27,996 nt of DNA from Euprymna scolopes (lineage: Eukaryota; Mollusca; Cephalopoda; Sepiida; Sepiolidae): assembly GCA_024364805.1 (NCBI GenBank), contig CM044519.1:49757086-49785081 (forward strand), given 5' to 3'. Position numbers and translations under genes: made by a program. The notes under the pieces were generated by a model. That model saw only the letters and a program-made list of their open reading frames with translations. It was not told the origin of the DNA and made no database searches. Below are positions 22,937 to 27,996 of the stretch, piece by piece. Numbering within the stretch: the stretch's first letter is position 1; the number at the start of each line of letters is the position of its first letter.

Positions 22937-25900
22937 ATTCAATCAAATTAAATGAAATTTTTTTCAAAGATCTTCAGTCCAAAATGGATACGTACAATAT
23001 AACCTTTTTTTCGATATTTTCATTTTTTTAATGTCTTGACTAAACTGTACAGGTGCCTTTTTTTACGCGTGTGAAAACCAAGTACAAACATTAAGTGCCT
23101 TAGCATATTATTAAAGAAATAATTAAAAATAAATTTAAAAAAAGAAGACAGAGGGAGATTGTGTGCTAAACATTGTCACATGGTTTTTATTTTTTGATTA
23201 AGTTTGAAAATAGTCTTACCTTCCGTATCAAGGTCGACAGCCAAATTCTGGAAGATATCCATATGAGATGTATGAGCAATCGTCCTCATACTTGGTTTGT
23301 AACCAGTGTTATGTATGTAATCAATCGCCTGCGTTCCGACATACAAAACTAAAGCATTTATCAGGGAAATGTTATATTTAGAGCCAGGATCATTTGACTG
23401 AGAAATAAAGAAAAAAAAATCTTAAAAAAACAGAAGAAAAATTTTTATTTTAAATAATTAAAATTACATTCCAAAGAATGAAAATGGTTTCTACCATCAG
23501 AAAGCAATTAAAGGGGGGTAAAATTACTTGAGAAAGGCAGAGTGAGCTAACAATATAGCAGAAAACATCAAACCTCTTGAACCACCAGAAACTGACATTA
23601 AATGAATAGAAAATGCAATTCATAAAAATGGTGATGTCTCATAGTTTCTTTAAGCCAAAGCATTACCCAAAGTACTCCAGCAGTACTTAAACATATCAAG
23701 ATTCTGATGGATATTAATATATGCATGTTAAATATATACAGGGTGACCCCCCACTCCTCGCAAAAAGGAGAATGCCTGTAAAAGATTTAATAATTTAGCA
23801 ATTTCATTAATATATCAGATTTATGAAGAATAATTCATACTTGTGCATTATGATTGAGAATATAAAAAAACATTATGCATTTTATCATGATGTAGAAATT
23901 GGTAAAAATTCCAAAAAATTATAAAGTACAGCTGTTAAAACTATTTTTCTTTTTACAAGAAAACAGTTACTTTCAATCAAACATTTTCTAATTTGAAATA
24001 GCAAAAGTTAACAGAATAGACTAAAATGCTAAAACTGCATTATTTGATACTTTTTTTTGTAATTATTTTTCTGCTTTATCATTATTAGTAATATTTTCAA
24101 TCTTAATTTCAACATGACACAATTCTATTTTTTTTTTCACATAAGAATCGCCATTTATCAAGGCCTGGAGGCCACTCGAGAATGAGGGTTAATGAGTGTA
24201 GTCAATGGGATAATACTGTAGTAATTGTTAGTGGAAATTCAGTAAATTGGAGGTATGTGCAGTTTTAAGAAAGAAGTTTTGTTCATGGAATCTACGATTA
24301 GGTTTAAGCATAGATAAAGAGTGGAAGAAATTATTGATAGTTTTTCAGCTAGACATGTTTTTCGTGAAAGTTTGGCAAGGGAGGACCATAGATGGGATCT
24401 CAGACGAGCACTTGACATGAAAATAGTGATAAAGAAGAGACAGGCTCGCAACGTCCCTTCTGTGAGAAAGAGGTTGTAGGGAAGAGAAAAGGGCATCCCC
24501 CACCAAACTACGAAGTCTATTTTGAACTGTCAAGGAAGGATGAGTCTCCCTAGCAGTTCCTACCCAGATGTGACAACAGTATTCCATCATTGGACATACC
24601 TGGCTTTTTTATAGGTAGAGAATTGCATCAGCAGTGAGATATCTACTGGAGTGATAGAAAGATCCCACCATTTTTCCAGCGACCTTGGCAATGGATTTGA
24701 TGTACGTGTTCCATTTCAGATCAGGAGTAAAGGACAATCCCAGAAGCTTGTCAAAACATGGAACCTCACCAAGATGACAGCCATTTATTTCAATTGATGC
24801 CTGATGGGGATCAGAGCGTTGATGATGTAAAGATAGAAGCTTGGTTTTAGATGCATTAAAAGTTACCAGCCACCTCTTTCCCCATTGTACCACATGCTCA
24901 AGATCAGAGGAGAGAGAATCAGAGAGAACTTGGTGGTTTACGGCCTTTGCTTTGTTGCCATAGATGGTAGTGTCATAAGCATAAATGTCTATGAGTGATC
25001 TTAGGATGTTATTTGGAAGATCATTGATGTAGATCAGGAAGAGAGTTGGGTCCAGGATGGATCCCTGAGGAACTCCAATATCAATACTGTGAGCTTTTGA
25101 CTTCTGCCCATTAACCACTACTCTTATGATTCTATCAGACACAAATGATTTAATAATAGAGAAAACATTTCCAGCTATATTGTAGCTGGAAATCTTGTGA
25201 AGTAGACTTTTATGCCAAACCAAGGCCTTCAATGTCAAGAGCAATTGTCCTAAAGTATAAAGACTTCAAATCATTAAGATCCCAGTTCTTCCAAAGAGAT
25301 TCATTAATCCTATGAGATATAATCGTTAGCATATCTGCTGTAGATCTAGAAGAACAGAAACCATATTGCATATCAATAAGTAGTATATTTTTGCTGAGGT
25401 GGTTGACTACTTCTCTATTTAACAGATTCCAGTAACTTACTCATGATGCACAAGAGCCTTATTGGTCTGTACTGACAGGAAGATGACCGATTACCTGAAT
25501 TTTTAAATACAGGGCATACTGATGAGGTTTTCCAGGGTTTTGGGAAACAATTCTCCTTAAGACACCACTTAAAGAGTTTCGCAAGTATGGGAGCTAATTC
25601 TGGTTGAAACTTATTTAAATTCATTATAATGCACACGTTTTTCTCACCAGCTTTCTCCAAAATTTAACTTTCAATTCTTGATTTTTGGATACTTCATTTA
25701 TTCATCAAATATCCATCTATTATAAATGAGGCTTTCCACACACATAAATTATCAAGGTAAAGATGCCATCTGGCAGGCAGATTTATATAATTGGAAGATA
25801 TACTTTTTTGTATTTTTCTTATTTTCCAAGCCATCACTTAATGACAATAACATGCATGTTATTTGTTATAGATACTTTTCATTAGACGCATGAGTTGAAA

Positions 25901-25982
25901 GAAAAAGTCATACCTGCAAATTACTTCTCAACTCAGATAAGAACGTGACAGGTGATCGAGTCTTTAGATAAGAGTCCAGATC
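4446..25982 (-). CDS. CNOT1: CNOT1 C-terminal part, five exons (CCR4-NOT complex scaffold)
   Basis: CNOT1 is the large scaffold of the CCR4-NOT complex, which shortens mRNA poly(A) tails in the cytoplasm and represses translation. Its C-terminal Not1 domain binds CNOT2 and CNOT3. The exons join as complement(25914-25982, 23220-23397, 19000-19132, 16483-16617, 4446-4530), 600 nt in total, giving 199 residues plus TAA. Recognised stretches include [83 protein letters not shown] and [15 protein letters not shown]. All introns are GT-AG and the split codons rebuild conserved residues. Earlier exons, including the start codon, lie beyond 27996. The introns (2516, 4087, 2382 and 11952 bp) are loaded with transposons. 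Family identity rests on my memory of vertebrate CNOT1, but the match is nearly continuous. Confidence 0.96.
4531..5224. other. Intron sequence without recognised feature
   Basis: This is the 3' end of the 12-kb CNOT1 intron. I see AT-rich sequence, with a short direct duplication of a 15-base unit (TACATTGGTAAATTT) near 4687-4720, but no gene or transposon. Confidence 0.4.
5631..5667. repeat. Perfect 16-bp hairpin
   Basis: TGCTGATCTCTTCTCT (5631-5646), loop AATAG, then its exact reverse complement (5652-5667). It lies at the inner edge of the left arm of the large inverted repeat. The stem is too short for a normal microRNA precursor. Confidence 0.9.
5825..5846. repeat. GT microsatellite
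   Basis: A run of about 11 GT units in the spacer of the large inverted repeat. Confidence 0.85.
6845..7004. repeat. 4 x 40-bp tandem repeat
   Basis: A 40-bp unit containing TGATTTCCAGTGGCCAACAT and then TTTTTAAACTGTGCAA repeats at 6851, 6891, 6931 and 6971. Copies differ at only a few positions, so the expansion is recent. No further copies were seen in the window. Confidence 0.95.
7005..7578. other. Intron sequence without recognised feature
   Basis: AT-rich, with many A and T runs. Reading frames here are short and low-complexity, and nothing resembles a known gene or transposon. Confidence 0.35.
7579..8782 (+). mobile_element. Mariner-type DNA transposon, broken
   Basis: The ends are imperfect terminal inverted repeats: left GAGGTGTCTTCAATAAGTTT, right (reverse complement) GACGTGCCTTAAATAAGTTT, each next to TA, the usual mariner target. 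Internal plus-strand frames give [72 protein letters not shown] (with the second catalytic Asp), [13 protein letters not shown] (third Asp block, in another frame) and [17 protein letters not shown]. This is a DD34D mariner transposase. The first catalytic Asp site reads TCHS instead of TCDES and is followed by a deletion of roughly 80-90 bp, and there are several stops. It cannot make transposase. It lies in the CNOT1 intron, opposite to the gene. Confidence 0.9.
8288..8569 (+). pseudogene. Mariner transposase, longest open fragment
   Basis: This 93-codon open stretch covers the middle of the catalytic domain, from [11 protein letters not shown] through HQDNAP to GIKTVPHPP. It then leaves the family frame just before the SPDLAPCD block. 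The ATG at 8288 is incidental and not the native start. Intact family members are about 340-350 residues. Confidence 0.85.
8783..9139. other. Intron sequence with weak short repeats
   Basis: No gene is seen. GATAGTACA-type words recur (near 8953 and 9004), suggesting a decayed repeat, but no boundaries can be set. Confidence 0.3.
9140..9410. repeat. Diverged foldback repeat, GGGAGATAACT family
   Basis: The left part, with TTCCAAAAATCACATAATCA (9194-9213), resembles the same block (in reverse complement) at 27160-27200 and 17880-17945. The centre has AAGGGCAGATAACTTC near 9296-9311. A weak inverted arm follows at about 9331-9410. Two further pieces of similar type may lie at 9440-9610. It is old and diverged. 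Confidence 0.5.
9411..9967. other. Intron sequence, AT-rich
   Basis: Apart from possible foldback remnants (9440-9610) I see nothing gene-like here. Confidence 0.35.
10099..10683 (-). pseudogene. LINE C-terminal region
   Basis: The last two-thirds of this 194-codon stretch reads [59 protein letters not shown] and [13 protein letters not shown], then stop. This is the natural C-terminus of the family. The first third is out of frame; the family reading there ([36 protein letters not shown]) is in the frame of 10292-10696. Confidence 0.8.
10814..11494 (-). pseudogene. LINE reverse transcriptase core
   Basis: This 226-codon open stretch spans the central RT fold: the YRPISLL block, the F-SARSTAD block, motif A ([13 protein letters not shown], with Gly at the usual catalytic Asp), the [20 protein letters not shown] block and motif C YADD. 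It ends in [10 protein letters not shown]; the following NASKTKLL continues in another frame. Without the motif A Asp this copy should be catalytically dead. Confidence 0.85.
11404..11901 (-). pseudogene. LINE segment just before the RT core
   Basis: This 165-codon open stretch holds the linker between the (missing) endonuclease and the [16 protein letters not shown], then [13 protein letters not shown], then [20 protein letters not shown], then [10 protein letters not shown]. After that the family reading continues in the overlapping frame 10814-11494 with CPVFKNSGD, which shows a frameshift near 11470. Confidence 0.8.
11951..13800. other. Intron sequence without recognised gene
   Basis: I found no exon or named transposon. 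A minus-strand region at about 12660-13010 looks coding-like in places (for example [19 protein letters not shown] near 12680-12750) but has stops and matches no family I know, so it may be an old transposon relic. The rest is AT-rich. Confidence 0.3.
13813..13847. repeat. Tandem CTTATG-poly(A) repeat, left edge of gap
   Basis: Two units of ACTTATGT followed by about nine A lie directly before the gap. The same repeat resumes after it. Confidence 0.85.
13848..14691. other. Assembly gap (844 N)
   Basis: Unknown bases. The gap sits inside a short A-rich tandem repeat, so the missing sequence is probably more of the same array. Confidence 0.99.
14692..14790. repeat. Tandem CTTATGG-poly(A) repeat, right edge of gap
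   Basis: About five units of A(n)CTTATGG with a period near 17-19 bp (one reads CTGATG, one TCTTATGG). Left-side units have T where most right-side units have G. Confidence 0.9.
14791..16260. other. Intron sequence without recognised gene
   Basis: Plus-strand open stretches at 15154-15375 and 15761-16051 have mixed composition, but I recognise no domain in either. The second is broken by a 17-base A run. They could be decayed transposon pieces. No exon of CNOT1 belongs here. Confidence 0.35.
16261..16350. repeat. Direct repeat, copy 1 (downstream of CNOT1 exon)
   Basis: This segment, containing ATTTAAATGCCAATTCAGGA and ending in TTAACATGCA, resembles 16741-16840, which contains ATTTAAACGCCGATTCGGGA and TTAACATGCA. 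The two copies flank the penultimate CNOT1 exon in the same orientation. Confidence 0.6.
16483..16617 (-). CDS. CNOT1: CNOT1 penultimate coding exon
   Basis: This 135-nt exon encodes [36 protein letters not shown] and VRCAPEIE, plus two bases of a Lys codon. [12 protein letters not shown] is a hallmark of Not1 C-termini. The acceptor is TTTATTTTCTTTTTAG and the donor GTAAGT. A diverged direct repeat flanks the exon on both sides (about 16261-16350 and 16741-16840). Confidence 0.96.
16741..16840. repeat. Direct repeat, copy 2 (upstream of CNOT1 exon)
   Basis: Partner of 16261-16350. Identity is moderate, with A/G differences common. It may be an old dispersed repeat or a local duplication. 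Confidence 0.6.
16841..17840. other. Intron sequence, includes an AT microsatellite
   Basis: No gene is seen. The main feature is an (AT)n run at 17584-17619. An open stretch at 17317-17559 on the plus strand is unremarkable. Confidence 0.4.
17584..17619. repeat. AT microsatellite
   Basis: About 18 uninterrupted AT units. Confidence 0.95.
17841..18195. repeat. Foldback repeat, GGGAGATAACT family
   Basis: The left arm 17841-17960 and right arm 18078-18195 are imperfect inverted copies. Shared blocks are AATTTGTCC/AATTTGTTC, AAAAAGAAAATAT, and ATTGATCAACTAGTTTTAT versus ATTGATGAAGTGGTTTAT. The central spacer carries GAGTAATCTTCCTTTG, close to the reverse complement of AAGGGAGATAACTC. The arms match 27160-27290 well. 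Confidence 0.7.
18196..18999. other. Intron sequence without recognised feature
   Basis: AT-rich intron leading to the donor of the CNOT1 exon at 19000. I see nothing gene-like. Confidence 0.4.
19000..19132 (-). CDS. CNOT1: CNOT1 exon (third from the end)
   Basis: This 133-nt exon completes a split Gly codon and encodes [38 protein letters not shown] and EQIT, ending with AG of an Arg codon. The acceptor is CTCTTTAG and the donor GTAAGC. The sequence is almost identical to vertebrate CNOT1 across [15 protein letters not shown]. Confidence 0.95.
19133..19574. other. Intron sequence without recognised feature
   Basis: A 13-base G run (19415-19427) stands out, along with a short palindromic word around TGTTCATACTGAACATG (19352-19368). 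No gene is seen. Confidence 0.4.
19610..19861 (+). pseudogene. Coding-like relic, possible helicase/Helitron-type fragment
   Basis: One plus frame reads [40 protein letters not shown], a stop, then [35 protein letters not shown] and stop. The pattern R..HAEETP-E---L-L--SR-MS--RA resembles the charged ETPEER-type repeats found in some transposon proteins, including Helitron-associated ones. That likeness is weak and from memory. It has ordinary codon-like composition, unlike the surrounding AT-rich intron. Confidence 0.25.
19982..20001. repeat. Perfect 20-bp palindrome
   Basis: ATATAGGTTATAACCTATAT equals its own reverse complement. It lies 30 bp from the 3' tail of a LINE copy. Its function is unknown and chance in AT-rich DNA is possible. 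Confidence 0.85.
20031..20745 (-). mobile_element. Jockey/CR1-like LINE, 3' fragment
   Basis: A second copy of the family seen at 9968-11950, in the same orientation. It holds the 3' UTR (CACCACTTGTCAAGGCCCAG on the plus strand), the C-terminus [20 protein letters not shown] and [11 protein letters not shown], and an upstream block [14 protein letters not shown]. Its 5' end is near 20745, and the T run 20031-20045 marks the tail. It is broken by frameshifts and stops. It lies in a CNOT1 intron, in sense. Confidence 0.88.
20746..21290. other. Intron sequence without recognised feature
   Basis: AT-rich, no gene or clear repeat seen. Confidence 0.4.
21291..22140 (+). mobile_element. Old LINE relic, opposite strand
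   Basis: Plus-strand frames give [20 protein letters not shown] (compare [18 protein letters not shown] of the RT), then [16 protein letters not shown] (motif A block) near 21690-21735, then [20 protein letters not shown] with LWNFF near 21990-22065 (compare [13 protein letters not shown] of the C-terminus). The spacing is shorter than in an intact element, so there are internal deletions. It is much more decayed than the minus-strand copies and belongs to a related but different family. It is antisense to CNOT1. Confidence 0.65.
22405..22565 (-). mobile_element. tRNA-derived SINE candidate
   Basis: On the minus strand a Pol III A box, TAGTGGATAGAGTACTTGG (22538-22556), is followed about 40 bp on by a B box, GGTTGAATCC (22496-22505), then CAGTGCTGACGACAC. 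This is the layout of tRNA-derived SINEs. The head starts near CCTGTGACATAGTGG (22565). The 3' limit near 22405 is a guess. It abuts the foldback element at 22566 with no spacer. Confidence 0.6.
22566..23056. repeat. Foldback repeat with 140-bp arms
   Basis: The left arm 22566-22705 and right arm 22935-23056 are inverted copies. TGTACAGTTTAGTCAAGACA at the left edge is exact in the right arm, and the blocks AAAATGAAAATAT and GGTTATATT also pair. The interior carries GGAGTTATCTCCCC (22804-22817), which is the GGGAGATAACTCC core, and a 38-base A run (22897-22934). An open stretch on the plus strand (22604-22858) has no recognisable domain. Confidence 0.85.
23220..23397 (-). CDS. CNOT1: CNOT1 exon (fourth from the end)
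   Basis: This 178-nt exon encodes SNDPGSKYN, then [18 protein letters not shown], then [15 protein letters not shown] and the first base of a Gly codon. The acceptor is TTTATTTCTCAG and the donor GTAAGA. These are core helices of the Not1 domain. The segment between them ([16 protein letters not shown]) is the least conserved part of the exon. Confidence 0.95.
23398..24126. other. Intron sequence without recognised feature
   Basis: AT-rich. ATATACAGGGTGACC at 23736-23750 resembles the end of some DNA transposons but has no partner, so it is left unassigned. Confidence 0.4.
24127..25640 (-). mobile_element. Jockey/CR1-like LINE, third copy
   Basis: Same family and strand as 9968-11950. It has the RT region ([90 protein letters not shown]) with a long open frame at 24609-25244, then [28 protein letters not shown] and a 3' UTR with a T run at about 24128-24138. 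The RT active-site YADD reads YAYD. About 110 bp of the C-terminal coding region is missing near 24245. The block AIALDI keeps the Asp but several bases around KAFDKV are lost. The copy is 5'-truncated near 25640. Confidence 0.9.
24609..25244 (-). pseudogene. LINE reverse transcriptase segment
   Basis: This 211-codon open stretch runs from just after motif A ([10 protein letters not shown]) to [18 protein letters not shown]. It includes [19 protein letters not shown] and [10 protein letters not shown] (YADD with one Asp replaced), so it would be inactive. The start at 25244 is not a native start. Confidence 0.85.
25641..25913. other. Intron between LINE and CNOT1 exon
   Basis: Unremarkable AT-rich sequence ending at the GTATGA donor (minus strand). 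Confidence 0.4.
25914..25982 (-). CDS. CNOT1: CNOT1 exon (fifth from the end)
   Basis: This 69-nt exon encodes 23 residues, from [11 protein letters not shown] to LRSNLQ, matching the entry of the CNOT1 C-terminal Not1 domain. The acceptor follows a TTTTCCTTTTGAAG tract and the donor is GTATGA. It ends in phase 0 and leads to SNDPGS in the next exon. Vertebrate CNOT1 has an extra Val at this junction, as I recall it. Confidence 0.94.
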
Positions 25983-26194
25983 CTTCAAAAGGAAAATGAG
26001 GAGAAATAATTTAACAACAAGATTGAAATAAACTCACATTCAGTCGGATTAACAAAGTTCTGTATATTTTACCAAAATTAACAGAGATAAAAATCACATT
26101 TTCCATATTTGTTTTTTTTAAGTCTCTTTCAGCATCAGGTTAGTTATTAACAGAACTTGCCCAGAGCTTTACAAATCTAAGTAGAAGCTAAGGT

Positions 26195-27290
26195 ACTTGT
26201 CCAAAATTCCCCATTATATTAATAAACAAAAATAAAAAATTCTTTATGACAGAAAGAAAAAAGGGTATTATTTTAGAAAATGCGTGAACTCTAACTAGTA
26301 GATAAAAATATTGTTTTTGTAGATTTTGGTGTGCTGAAAAAGAATTTGAAAACCGTATCCGTCGCAAATTAATAGTTTTGGAGATATTAATATTTCTCCA
26401 ATGGATTATTTTTTTTATAAACATTAACATTTCACAAAATTCTGTGTTTACATTGCCTGAAATTCTGATCATTACTCCGCTCGATAAATTTCAGCACATT
26501 ACTTACGGAAAAACGGTTATGCTTTTGTAAACTGCTCATGAGAACTGAATTTTTAGATCAATTTAAAAGCATTAAAAACTATGTAACACACAAAAATGAA
26601 CCACATTTTTTTAAAATGCCCGCTAAAAATTTCTCTGCAATGTGACAAGTCATTTTACGCTCATGCGCACATGAATGCAAGAACCAAAACTATGTGAACA
26701 AATACGATGCGTTATGATATTTACTTTTAACTTATGGAAATAATAAAATGCTGATTTTTAAAACTAAACGTGATTTCTCTTCGGTCTGTACACATGCGTA
26801 ATCAGCCAAATTACGTCATTATCATACAAAGAAAATAATATTAATATCTCCAAAACTATTAATTTGTGACGGATACGGTTTTCAAATTTTTTTAGCACAC
26901 CGAAATCTACAAGAAAAAAAAAAAAATTTTTCTACCAATTCGAATTGACGCTTTTTCTCAAATTTTAACTGAAAATAGTTTTATTTATAAAATCAAATTT
27001 TATGGTGAAACTAAGAGAAACTTGTAACAGCATTTTGAAAACAGTAAAGAAGGGAGATAACTCCAAATAATTCAAATTTGCAAGATTTTTACAAATCGGA
27101 AGAATAGGGGTAGTAATTGGAAAAACTCAAATTCATTTAAAAATTATTTCCTTCAGAAAAATAAAATTACTTGATCAATTTACATGATTTTTGGAACAAT
27201 ATTTTCTTTCTGTCACAGGTACATAGATCATACAGATTTTAATTTTTTTAATATAGAAGAATTCTGGACAAGAGGCAAAGTTAAATAGTG
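26195..27290. repeat. Composite foldback, GGGAGATAACT family with nested insert
   Basis: The outer arms pair 26195-26270 (CTTGTCCAAAATTC, ATGACAGAAAGAAAA) with 27208-27290 (the reverse complement gives CTTGTCCAGAATTC and GTGACAGAAAGAAAA). The core AAGGGAGATAACTCC lies at 27053-27067. The stretch 27160-27290 matches the arms at 17841-18195. The left outer arm appears interrupted by a second inverted-repeat element. No coding region was recognised. Confidence 0.7.
26265..26965. repeat. Inner inverted repeat with near-identical arms
   Basis: The arms, 26265-26400 and 26838-26965, share AACCGTATCCGTCGCAAATT (one mismatch on the right), ATAGTTTTGGAGATATTAAT and GATTTTGGTGTGCT-type blocks in inverted orientation. 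The spacer of about 435 bp has no recognised gene. Higher arm identity than in the outer element suggests it is younger. Confidence 0.85.
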
Positions 27291-27840
27291 TGTAACATGT
27301 TTATATTAAGACTTCTATCTCTTCCTCTCTTTATCTTTCCCTTTCTCCCATTTTTTTTTCTTATTAGTTCCGCTCTCGTTTTAACACATCGAAAAAACAA
27401 TATAATTCATTTCCTATAATTATTTCTTTCAAGTGTAATACTGTAATCTTACACTAATATATATTGTTTCATTATTTAGTTCCAAAGTGCTCACTGCATG
27501 CATAAGACGTAAGTAGAGCAATATGACCCTGATATGAAATACAAAAATTAGAGCAAAACTGTTCTGTTCAGGAAATTCATTTTTCTATTAACAAATGATG
27601 GGATAAATATTTTGCGAATATATTATGTAAACAATTTCTTAAAGTTTTTAAATGATACTGCATGGGAATTGCTAGTGTGGCACAGATTCACATGCTTCAG
27701 TTGCATTGCCTAATGATGGTCTTAATTGTAATAATTAACAGCACACACTGGGCTGGTTCTGTTTCAATTATGCTCTCATGGAGAGAAAGTTACTTTCACC
27801 AATACTGAGAAATCTATGAACCCAGTAGATTTAATGTAAT
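27291..27840. other. Intron sequence without recognised feature
   Basis: A pyrimidine-rich tract sits at 27315-27360. No exon of CNOT1 was found in this part. Confidence 0.4.
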
Positions 27841-27842
27841 TG

Positions 27843-27996
27843 TTTTTTTTTTATTGTAGTTATTTACAAATTTACAATGCCTCCCCACATTTTTTATTGT
27901 AGTTATTTACAATGCTTCCCCACATTTTTTATTGTAGTTATTTACAATGTCTCACAACGTTTTTTATTGTAGTTATTTACAATGCTTCCCCACGTT
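27843..27996. repeat. 35-bp tandem array, running off the window
   Basis: Units containing TTTTTATTGTAGTTATTTAC then AATGCTTCCCCACAT start their AGTTATTTAC word at 27858, 27901, 27936 and 27971. Three spacings are 43, 35 and 35, and the first unit carries an 8-bp internal duplication. The array continues past 27996. Confidence 0.93.

Noticed and set aside
23736-23750. Possible DNA transposon end (ATATACAGGGTGACC)
   Set aside because: No partner inverted repeat or target duplication was seen nearby.
26188-26472. 94-codon minus-strand open frame
   Set aside because: It runs across two foldback arms and is AT-driven, with no recognised motif.

Overview
This is an AT-rich, intron- and repeat-filled stretch of an animal nuclear genome. 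The only host gene I can support is the 3' end of CNOT1, the scaffold of the CCR4-NOT deadenylase complex, on the minus strand. Five exons (25914-25982, 23220-23397, 19000-19132, 16483-16617, 4446-4530) splice into 600 nt, which is 199 codons plus a stop. All junctions are GT-AG and the phases agree. The protein is very close to the C-terminal Not1 domain of other animals. The CNOT1 divergence, the transposon types and the huge introns suggest a lophotrochozoan, most likely a cephalopod mollusc such as an octopus. That assignment is inference, not proof.

Layout on the plus coordinate. 1-40: tip of a LINE. 44-163: small foldback repeat. 640-1550: Penelope-like retroelement relic (RT end plus GIY-YIG region). 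1847-2430: second LINE type with two strong hairpins at its 5' edge. About 2550-4445: likely CNOT1 3' UTR. 4531-16482: a 12-kb last intron holding a 400-bp-arm inverted repeat, a 4 x 40-bp tandem array, a mariner transposon, a foldback repeat, a 2-kb LINE and an assembly gap (13848-14691) inside a short tandem repeat. 16618-18999: intron with a foldback element. 19133-23219: intron with a 3' LINE fragment, an opposite-strand LINE relic, a tRNA-type SINE and another foldback. 23398-25913: intron with a third sense-strand LINE copy. 25983-27996: next intron, with a nested foldback and a 35-bp tandem array running off the window.

Four fragments of one jockey/CR1-like LINE family share CNOT1's strand; three of them lie in its introns. 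A dispersed family of imperfect inverted repeats, several carrying a core near GGGAGATAACTC, recurs in four of the introns. In the CNOT1 pre-mRNA these would fold into double-stranded RNA. I see no new gene system. The most interesting unexplained material is this foldback family and the perfect hairpins at 1847-1943.
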